Assembly (NCBI RefSeq): GCF_001660485.1
Contig: NZ_CP013979.1
Coordinates: 2,790,001-2,854,000, forward strand
Direction of reading: 5' to 3'
DNA: 64,000 nucleotides
Source: Agromyces aureus
Lineage (GTDB): Bacteria > Actinomycetota > Actinomycetes > Actinomycetales > Microbacteriaceae
Part shown: positions 58,388 through 64,000 of the stretch, piece by piece
Numbering within the stretch: position 1 is the stretch's first letter
Layout: each line of letters begins with the position of its first letter
Notes under the pieces: generated by a model
Database searches by the model: none
What the model saw: the letters and a program-made list of their open reading frames with translations, nothing else
Told to the model about the DNA's origin: nothing
Position numbers and translations under genes: made by a program

Positions 58388-60461
58388 GCGTGGGCTCCTG
58401 TTCGTGATCCCCCTGGGTCGCAGGGGGTGCTGATCCGGGTGCGGATGCTTCGGGTGCTGCGTCGCGGGTTTCGCTCGCAGGCTCGATGCGCGCGACGGGT
58501 TGGTCGCGCGAGACCAGGTCGCCGACGGATGCCGCGAGTCGCACGGTTCCGTCGGCGGAGGCGGTGATGCGGTGCTCCATCTTCATGGCCTCGATCGCGA
58601 GGATCGGGGCGCCCGCCTCGACGGCGTCGCCGTCGGCGACGAACACGGCGGTGACCGTGCCCGGCATGGGTGCCCGCAGTTCGGGGCTCAGCGCGACGCC
58701 GCCGCGCTCGGCGAGCGCCCGTCGAGCCTCGGCGTGGGCGCGACGGTCGACGTGCACGAACGCGGTCGTGCCGCGGGCGTCGTGCACCCAGATCTCGCCG
58801 TTGGCGGCGATGCGAACGGTGGCAGCGGCGTTCGGCTCGTCCGACGCGTCGCGGGACGGCTCGGCTGTGGTGACGGCGACCACGTCGGCGGGCGCGTCGC
58901 GCGGGGCGAGCAGCACGGTCGGCGGGCGGCGCGCGCCGAGGCGCCAGCCCGCGGCATCCGTCCACGCGCTCGGTCCCTCGACGTCGCGATCACGGGTGCC
59001 GGTGCGCGTGCGCCGGTCACCGGCGGCTTCGGCGAGCAGGGCGGATGCCGCGGCTGCGAGCTGCTCGGGTCGGGGCCGCTCGGCGGTGGCGGGCGGCATC
59101 CGCTCGATGAGGTTCGTGTCGAGCGCGCCGGCGCGCACGTCGGGATCGGCGAGCAGGCGCCGCACGAACGCGAGGTTCGTGTCGACCCCGAGCACGACGG
59201 TCTCGGCGAGCGCCGCATCGAGCCGTTCGAGCGCCTCGGCACGGTCGGCGCCGTACGCGATGACCTTCGCGAGCATGGGGTCGTAGTCGGCCGTGACGTG
59301 CTGACCCGTACGGATGCCCGCATCGACGCGCACGCCGTCGCCGGTCGCCGGCCGCCACTCGAGCAGTTCGCCCGTCGAGGGCAGGAATCCGCGGTCGGGC
59401 GACTCGGCGTAGACCCGTGCCTCGATCGCGTGCCCGGTGAGGTGCACGTCGTGCTGGGCGATCGCAAGCGGCTGCCCGGCGGCGATGCGGAGCTGCTGCT
59501 CGACGAGGTCGATGCCCGTCACGAGCTCGGTCACCGGGTGCTCGACCTGCAGCCGGGTGTTCATCTCGATGAAGAAGAACTCGTCGGGCGCGACATCCGA
59601 CACGAGGAACTCGACCGTGCCCGCGCCGAGGTACGCGACGCTGCGGGCCGCATCGCAGGCGGCCTGCCCGATGCGCTCGCGCGTCGCCGCATCGAGGAGC
59701 GGCGACGGCGCCTCCTCGACGACCTTCTGGTGGCGGCGCTGGAGCGAGCACTCGCGCTCGCCGAGGTGGATGACCGTGCCGTCGGCGTCGGCGAGCACCT
59801 GCACCTCGATGTGCCGCGGACGCTCGATGAGGCGCTCGAGGAGGAGCGTGTCGTCGCCGAACGAGGTCCGGGCGACCCTGCGGGCGGCCGGGATCGCCTC
59901 GGCGAGCTCGACGGCGTCGCGCGCGATCTGCATGCCCTTGCCGCCGCCGCCCGCGGACGGCTTCACGAGCAGCGGGAAGCCGACCTGCTCACCGGCGGCG
60001 AGGAGCGCCGCGTCGTCGAGTTCGGGGTCGGAGACGCCGGGCACGACCGGTACCCCGGATGCCGCGACGTGCCGCTTCGCGCGGATCTTGTCGCCCATGA
60101 CGGCGAGCGCCTCGTCGCCCGGCCCGATGAACACGATGCCGGCCTCGCGGCAGGCGGCGGCGAATCCCGCGTGCTCGGAGAGGAACCCGTAGCCGGGGTG
60201 CACGGCCTGCGCGCCGGTCTCGAGTGCCGCCGCGATGAGCTGGGCGGGGTCGAGGTAGCTCTGCGTGGCGGGCGCCGGGCCGATGCGCACGGCCTCGTCG
60301 GCGAGACGCACGTGCGGGGCATCCGCATCGGCGTCGGAGAAGACCGCGATCGACCGGATGCCGAGACGTCGCAGCGTGCGGATGACGCGCACCGCGATCT
60401 CGCCGCGGTTCGCGACGAGCACGCGCTCGAACGGACGGCGGCCGGCGTCGATCGTGCCCAT
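58377..60461 (-). CDS. accA1: Acyl-CoA carboxylase alpha subunit (AccA1-like)
   Basis: A biotin-dependent carboxylase of 694 residues with a biotin carboxylase domain ([49 protein letters not shown]), a BT-like linker and a C-terminal biotin carrier domain with the lysine in EAMKMEH. The size and neighbours suggest methylcrotonyl-CoA carboxylase of leucine breakdown. Its usual partner, the carboxyltransferase AccD1, is not in the operon. The ATG lies about 50-90 nt downstream of two palindromic operators. Confidence 0.93.
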   Translation of the reverse strand: MGTIDAGRRPFERVLVANRGEIAVRVIRTLRRLGIRSIAVFSDADADAPHVRLADEAVRIGPAPATQSYLDPAQLIAAALETGAQAVHPGYGFLSEHAGFAAACREAGIVFIGPGDEALAVMGDKIRAKRHVAASGVPVVPGVSDPELDDAALLAAGEQVGFPLLVKPSAGGGGKGMQIARDAVELAEAIPAARRVARTSFGDDTLLLERLIERPRHIEVQVLADADGTVIHLGERECSLQRRHQKVVEEAPSPLLDAATRERIGQAACDAARSVAYLGAGTVEFLVSDVAPDEFFFIEMNTRLQVEHPVTELVTGIDLVEQQLRIAAGQPLAIAQHDVHLTGHAIEARVYAESPDRGFLPSTGELLEWRPATGDGVRVDAGIRTGQHVTADYDPMLAKVIAYGADRAEALERLDAALAETVVLGVDTNLAFVRRLLADPDVRAGALDTNLIERMPPATAERPRPEQLAAAASALLAEAAGDRRTRTGTRDRDVEGPSAWTDAAGWRLGARRPPTVLLAPRDAPADVVAVTTAEPSRDASDEPNAAATVRIAANGEIWVHDARGTTAFVHVDRRAHAEARRALAERGGVALSPELRAPMPGTVTAVFVADGDAVEAGAPILAIEAMKMEHRITASADGTVRLAASVGDLVSRDQPVARIEPASETRDAAPEASAPGSAPPATQGDHEQEPTHAV

Positions 60462-60507
60462 GTGCGTGTCTTCTGCCTCTCTGCAGGGCGCACGCCGCCG
60501 GAATCCG

Positions 60508-60523
60508 GTTAGCGTGCACTAAC
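60508..60523. promoter_or_regulatory. Operator 1 of the acyl-CoA operon
   Basis: Arms GTTAG and CTAAC flank a CGTGCA core. It is the second, less perfect copy of the site at 60533-60548, with centres 25 bp apart. This is typical of TetR-family binding, but the regulator is unidentified. Confidence 0.65.
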
Positions 60524-60532
60524 TGGATTCAT

Positions 60533-60548
60533 GTTAGTGATCACTAAC
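60533..60548. promoter_or_regulatory. Operator 2, perfect palindrome GTTAGTGATCACTAAC
   Basis: A fully symmetric 16-bp site between the accA1-led operon and the divergent methyltransferase. The 198-bp intergenic region holds both operators and no gene. Confidence 0.75.
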
Positions 60549-60659
60549 TGGAATGGCAAGCAAGGCGGGTTGGATGGTGACCGCTCGCAACGGCGCGCAT
60601 ACTGGGCGTATCGGCGCCGACCGGCACCGATCCGTGCCTGCCTTTGATGCGGAGTACTC

Positions 60660-61469
60660 ATGCCGAAGTCTGATGCCGCGTTCGAAGGCTCCATCCCTGT
60701 CCTGTACGAGCAGTATCTTTCGCCGTTGTTCTTCGAGCCCTATGCGGTTGACATCGCGCAACGCATCGCGCCATTCGCCCCACGACGGCTGCTCGAGACT
60801 GCAGCCGGTACCGGGGTGGTCACCCGGGAGCTCGAACGGGTACTCGGCGAGGACACGGCGATCACGGCAACTGATCTGAATCAGGCGATGATCGACGTCG
60901 CCACCACGGCGCCGGAATCCGGGCACGCCACGTGGACGCAGTGCGACGCGATGGCGCTGCCCTTCGCAGAAGACAGCTTCGATCTCATCGCCTGCCAGTT
61001 CGGGGTGATGTTCTTTCCCGAGAGAACTCGGGCGTACCAACAAGCCGCCCGGGTGCTGGCACGCGACGGAACCTTCATATTCACAGTCTGGGACAGCCTC
61101 GCGGTCAACGATGTCACCCGAATCATCGCCGGAGCGTTGACGGCACGATATCCCGATGACCCGCCGTCCTTCATCGAACGAGTGCCGTTCGGGTACTTCG
61201 ATGTCGACCTGATTCGCTCCGAACTCATCGCATCCGGCTTCGCCGAGGTCGACGCCGAGACGGTGACCCTGCCCAGTCGAGCAGACACAGCGCGCGATGC
61301 GGCGATCGGAGTGTGCCAAGGCACCCCGGTGCGCGCCGAGATCGAGGCGCGCGAAGCCGGCGGTCTGCAGGCAGCGACGGAGGACGCGGCGCAGGCACTT
61401 ATCACCAACTTCGGCTCAGGTCGCCTTGAGAGCACCATGCAGGCGATCACCATCGCAGCGCGGCTGTGA
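60660..61469 (+). CDS. Class I SAM-dependent methyltransferase
   Basis: A 269-residue small-molecule-type methyltransferase (Methyltransf_11): motif I LLETAAGTGVVTREL, acidic loop ATDLNQAM, and DAMALPFAEDSFDLIACQFGVMFFPE. The substrate is unknown. GGAG precedes the ATG by 5 nt. Codon use is less GC-biased than in the neighbouring genes, suggesting recent acquisition. It is divergent from the acyl-CoA operon and shares its regulatory region. Confidence 0.85.
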   Translation: MPKSDAAFEGSIPVLYEQYLSPLFFEPYAVDIAQRIAPFAPRRLLETAAGTGVVTRELERVLGEDTAITATDLNQAMIDVATTAPESGHATWTQCDAMALPFAEDSFDLIACQFGVMFFPERTRAYQQAARVLARDGTFIFTVWDSLAVNDVTRIIAGALTARYPDDPPSFIERVPFGYFDVDLIRSELIASGFAEVDAETVTLPSRADTARDAAIGVCQGTPVRAEIEAREAGGLQAATEDAAQALITNFGSGRLESTMQAITIAARL

Positions 61470-61626
61470 TTCCTCCGTCGCGGACAGAGGCGGACCGTTC
61501 CCACCGCTGTCCGGCGGGGCGGCTCTGACCTGGAGCACGAAGATGACGTCGCACGACCAGCCGGTCATCCCAGTTCGACGTCGTTCGTCATCCGCGCATC
61601 ATCTCGATCCACGGCTGCGATGGCGC

Positions 61627-61974
61627 TCAGAGGTCGCGGGCTTCGTCCGGGTCGTCGGCGATGCGGTCGGCCTGGCGCGCCACGGCCTCCTGCTCGGCCT
61701 CGGTCAGCGGTGGGAGGCCGACCTGGTCGGCCGGAATGCCCGCATACGGGTCGGCGCCGGGGAACTCCTGGCTGAAGGAGCCTGCGACCACTCCCCCGGG
61801 CGGAACCTCGTCGCCGGCGGCGCCGAGCAGCGTCTCTTCGCCGGGAGCCTGCTCGGGTACGTCGTCTCCGAGGTGCTTCCGATGCCACTCGCCGCTCATG
61901 TTCACTCCCACCAGTACCAACAGCGACACCCCGATCATCATCGAGACGTTGAAGATCGTCACGCCGATCGTCAT
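61627..61974 (-). CDS. Hypothetical single-pass membrane protein
   Basis: A 115-residue protein with an N-terminal membrane helix (about 5-25) and then a hydrophilic, acidic, Pro/Gly-rich tail (EVPPGGVVAGSFSQEFPG, DPYAGIPADQVGLPPLTEAEQEAV). I do not recognise it. It lies 108 nt downstream of the TetR gene on the same strand, with no terminator seen between them. It may be a small regulatory or accessory membrane protein. Confidence 0.7.
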   Translation of the reverse strand: MTIGVTIFNVSMMIGVSLLVLVGVNMSGEWHRKHLGDDVPEQAPGEETLLGAAGDEVPPGGVVAGSFSQEFPGADPYAGIPADQVGLPPLTEAEQEAVARQADRIADDPDEARDL

Positions 61975-62082
61975 CGAGACGATGAAGATGCGGCGACGTT
62001 GGGATCGCCGGCATCATCCACGGAGTGTTCGTGAAGTCTACGGTGCCCAGGTGACCCCCGGGTTCCCGCAGACGGCGGTCGG

Positions 62083-62751
62083 TCAGCGGCGAGCGCCTTC
62101 GTTCTCCGGGAGTGATTCGGCGACGGCTGCGAGTGTCGCATCGACGGCGGTGGCGAACAGGGCGTCGTGGTCGATCACGTACCCCTGGGCGTATGCGCTC
62201 GCGAGGTGCGGGAACCGATCCGCCGGCAACGCGGCGGCGGACTCGGCATGCGCGCGCTCGCGCCCGTCCTGGTCGGCACCCGGCGGTGGTCCCGCCTGCG
62301 CGATCGCATGGCCGACGGTCAGCCGGCCGAGGAGTTGTGCGATGTCGAGCGCGGCGCGCGGAGGCAGCGCGGCCGGGGCGAGTGATTCGAGCAGGGCCTC
62401 GGTGACCTCGAAGGCGTCGATCGTGACCGCCGGCCTCATGGCCATGAGCGGGATCGCGGCCGGGTGCGCCAGCAGCGCGCGTCGGAACGCATGGCCGACC
62501 GCCGCGGCATCCGCTCTCCAATCCCCCGTTCGCGCCGGAAGCCGGCATTCGGCGAAGATGCGCTCCACCACCCCGTCGAGGATCGCCGTCCTGCTCGGGA
62601 AGTAGGAGTAGACCGCCATCGGGTCGACGCCGAGCCTTCGTCCGAGTGCGCGCATGCTGAAGGCGTCGAGACCGACGTCATCGAGGAGGCCGATCGCTCC
62701 ATCGAGCACCGCCGCGCGTGTGAGGGACGGGGGACGTCCTCGAGATGCCAT
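62083..62751 (-). CDS. TetR-family repressor (WHG C-domain)
   Basis: A 222-residue TetR regulator. The N-terminal HTH is LLDDVGLDAFSMRALGRRLGVDPMAVYSYF (about residues 14-45), and the C-domain resembles the TetR_C_11/WHG group (LAHPAAIPLMAMRPAVT). A GAGG site precedes ATG 62751; an in-frame ATG 15 nt upstream is possible. It is divergent from an alpha/beta hydrolase, with a symmetric operator between them, so it probably represses both. Confidence 0.9.
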   Translation of the reverse strand: MASRGRPPSLTRAAVLDGAIGLLDDVGLDAFSMRALGRRLGVDPMAVYSYFPSRTAILDGVVERIFAECRLPARTGDWRADAAAVGHAFRRALLAHPAAIPLMAMRPAVTIDAFEVTEALLESLAPAALPPRAALDIAQLLGRLTVGHAIAQAGPPPGADQDGRERAHAESAAALPADRFPHLASAYAQGYVIDHDALFATAVDATLAAVAESLPENEGARR

Positions 62752-62770
62752 CTCATCGCCTCTCATTTTT

Positions 62771-62783
62771 TCTACAGTGTAGA
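62771..62783. promoter_or_regulatory. Palindromic operator TCTACA-G-TGTAGA
   Basis: A perfect 6+1+6 palindrome in the 69-bp gap between the divergent tetR and hydrolase genes. It overlaps hexamers TACACT (toward tetR) and TAGAGT (toward the hydrolase) that resemble -10 elements, consistent with repression of both. Confidence 0.75.
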
Positions 62784-62826
62784 GTATTGATTCCCAGACC
62801 GGAGAACACCCGTTGGAGCGATGAAC

Positions 62827-63669
62827 ATGGACCAGCACTGGACTGCCTCGGGGGTGCGCATGCGCCTTCGTCACGAGCGACCGGGAGAGCTCGACTGGCT
62901 CCTCCTTCCGGGCGGTCCGGGCATCGGCTCGGAGAGCCTCCACGAACTTGCGGACGTCATCGACGTGCCGGGTCGCGTGTGGATGGTCGACCTCCCCGGC
63001 GACGGATCGAACGTCGACGCTCCGGGCGCACCGGTCGATCCGTTCACCGTCTGGCCGTCGGTGCTGATCGAGGCGGCGGCGGCTGTGGCGCATCCGATCT
63101 TCGTGGGCCACTCGACGGGCGGCATGTACCTCCTGTCGACGCCTGAGCTCGAAGGAATGCTGACCGGACTGGTGCTCGTGAGCACCGCTCCGGACGCGTC
63201 GTGGATGGGCGCGTTCGAGCAGATGACGCGCGACCACCCGCTCCCGGAGGTCGATGCCGCCACCGTCGCGTACGAGCTCGAGCCGACCGACGGGCATCTC
63301 GCCGACTTCGCCGTCGCTTCTGCACCGTGGAACTTCCGCGCCGATCACGTCGAGCGGGGCCGTGAACTCCTCGCCCGCATGCCCTACAACGGTCGCGCCG
63401 TGGACTGGTCGGCCGAGCACTTCGACACGACCTATGCGGCGAACTGGTGGCCGCAGGCCCTGCCCACCCTGATCGTCAGCGGCGGCGACGACCGCATCGT
63501 CACCCAACGACTCTGGAACGTCGCGCGCTACGAAGGCCCGAACGTCACCCGCGCCGACATCGAGGGCGGTGCCCACTTCGCGTGGATCGAAGAGCCCGGA
63601 CAGGTGCGAGCCGCGTTCGCCGAGTTCGCGCGCAGCCTGCCGACGGAGGATGCGCCGCCCGCCACGTAG
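62827..63669 (+). CDS. Alpha/beta-fold hydrolase
   Basis: A 280-residue alpha/beta hydrolase (esterase, lactonase or dehalogenase-like). The nucleophile is Ser96 in VGHSTGG, Asp is in IVSGGDDRIV and His in EGGAHFAW; the oxyanion motif is LLLPGGPGIG. It is divergent from TetR. I chose ATG 62827 because GGAG lies 8 nt before it; ATG 62821 is only 2 nt away. The substrate is not known. Confidence 0.88.
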   Translation: MDQHWTASGVRMRLRHERPGELDWLLLPGGPGIGSESLHELADVIDVPGRVWMVDLPGDGSNVDAPGAPVDPFTVWPSVLIEAAAAVAHPIFVGHSTGGMYLLSTPELEGMLTGLVLVSTAPDASWMGAFEQMTRDHPLPEVDAATVAYELEPTDGHLADFAVASAPWNFRADHVERGRELLARMPYNGRAVDWSAEHFDTTYAANWWPQALPTLIVSGGDDRIVTQRLWNVARYEGPNVTRADIEGGAHFAWIEEPGQVRAAFAEFARSLPTEDAPPAT

Positions 63670-63690
63670 TCGGTGATGCACGCCGATGCT

Positions 63691-63713
63691 CGCGCGGGGA
63701 CGTTCCCCGCGCG
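63691..63713. terminator. Bidirectional hairpin terminator
   Basis: A perfect 9-bp GC stem (63691-63699 with 63705-63713) and 5-nt loop between two convergent genes, 22 nt after the hydrolase stop and 7 nt after the TetR stop. Confidence 0.7.
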
Positions 63714-63719
63714 TTCGCC

Positions 63720-64000
63720 TCAGGGCCGGTGGTCTCCACGCGGGGTCTCTGGCGCTGCCGCCGCTTCGACGGCGCCGACGAGTGCATCGACCCCGAACGC
63801 GAACGCCCGATCGACGTCACCGCCGAGCCGGAACGCGCCCGCGAGCTCCATGCTCACGAACCCCGTCGCCCAGGCCGTGAACGTCCGTGCGGCGTCGAGC
63901 GCATGCCGCTCCCCGGCGAGGTCGGCGGCCGCACCCAGCACGGATTCGCTCGCGGCCGCGAGGGATGCGGGCTCGAGGCGCAGCTCCGCACCGGGCGCGA
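63720..64000 (-). CDS. TetR-family regulator, N-terminus outside window
   Basis: The frame is open to the right edge and ends at 63720. The visible ~93 residues (AARTFTAWATGFVSMELAGAF, then RLGGDVDRAFAFGVDALVGAVEAA) match the C-terminal WHG-type ligand-binding domain of TetR/AcrR regulators. The DNA-binding half lies outside. It is a different protein from the TetR at 62083. Confidence 0.8.
   Translation of the reverse strand, partial: APGAELRLEPASLAAASESVLGAAADLAGERHALDAARTFTAWATGFVSMELAGAFRLGGDVDRAFAFGVDALVGAVEAAAAPETPRGDHRP

Overview
The window is a high-GC, gene-dense stretch of an actinobacterial chromosome. Protein wording and gene order fit Microbacteriaceae, and something close to Agromyces is my best guess from memory rather than from any search. 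Almost everything is core genome. I see no rRNA, tRNA, CRISPR array, transposase or prophage. Much of the order mirrors conserved actinobacterial blocks that I know from Mycobacterium tuberculosis: infC-rpmI-rplT-trmH-pheST, hisCBH-priA, lhr-nei, lexA with a divergent LysM gene, hflX-dapF-miaA-miaB-recX-recA, clgR-pgsA-ftsK, rnj-dapA, dfrA-thyA-dapB, and an accA1-fadE-MaoC-CitE set.

Layout: 1-3040 pheT (cut by the left edge) and pheS; 3065-6434 a glutamate-type ABC importer (gluABCD order) with a GlnR-like inverted repeat upstream; 6514-8711 trmH-like methylase, rplT, rpmI and infC, the last starting at AUC behind a leader of about 320 nt that opens with four hairpins; 9048-16272 DUF1844, nei, lhr and a PLP decarboxylase; 16431-20518 sseB-like, priA, hisH, hisB, hisC; 20603-22592 an SOS module (LysM cell-division inhibitor candidate, lexA, then a RibD/DHFR-like enzyme); 22710-26041 metF-metE; 26265-32111 hflX, methyltransferase, dapF, miaA, miaB; 32124-34795 recX, recA (two SOS boxes), DUF3046, clgR; 35000-39780 pncC/cinA, pgsA, ftsK, GNAT; 39857-42977 a MacB-type efflux set; 43160-48055 rnj, dapA, a broken AbiEi/DUF559 gene among repeats, dfrA, thyA; 48169-51792 a redox trio (membrane thioredoxin, DUF4395, OsmC), an epimerase, a small TPR protein and dapB; 51831-55623 GNAT, phosphatase, M16 protease, aldo/keto reductase; 55758-60461 an acyl-CoA/leucine catabolic operon behind two palindromic operators; 60660-64000 a methyltransferase, a TetR/hydrolase pair sharing an operator, and a second TetR cut by the right edge.

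How the parts work together: LexA boxes tie lexA, the LysM gene and recA into one SOS circuit. Lysine/diaminopimelate enzymes (dapA, dapB, dapF) are dispersed among tRNA-modification and repair genes. Translation factors share one operon with an unusual initiation codon that suggests IF3 autoregulation. A striking window-wide property is that at least fifteen genes have a TANNNT hexamer 6-8 nt before the start codon and no spaced ribosome site, the signature of leaderless mRNAs.

I do not see a clear new multi-gene system. The items most worth following are the infC hairpin leader, the thioredoxin/DUF4395/OsmC cluster, the orphan operators in front of the acyl-CoA operon, the repeats beside the broken AbiEi gene, and the structured leader of the LysM gene.
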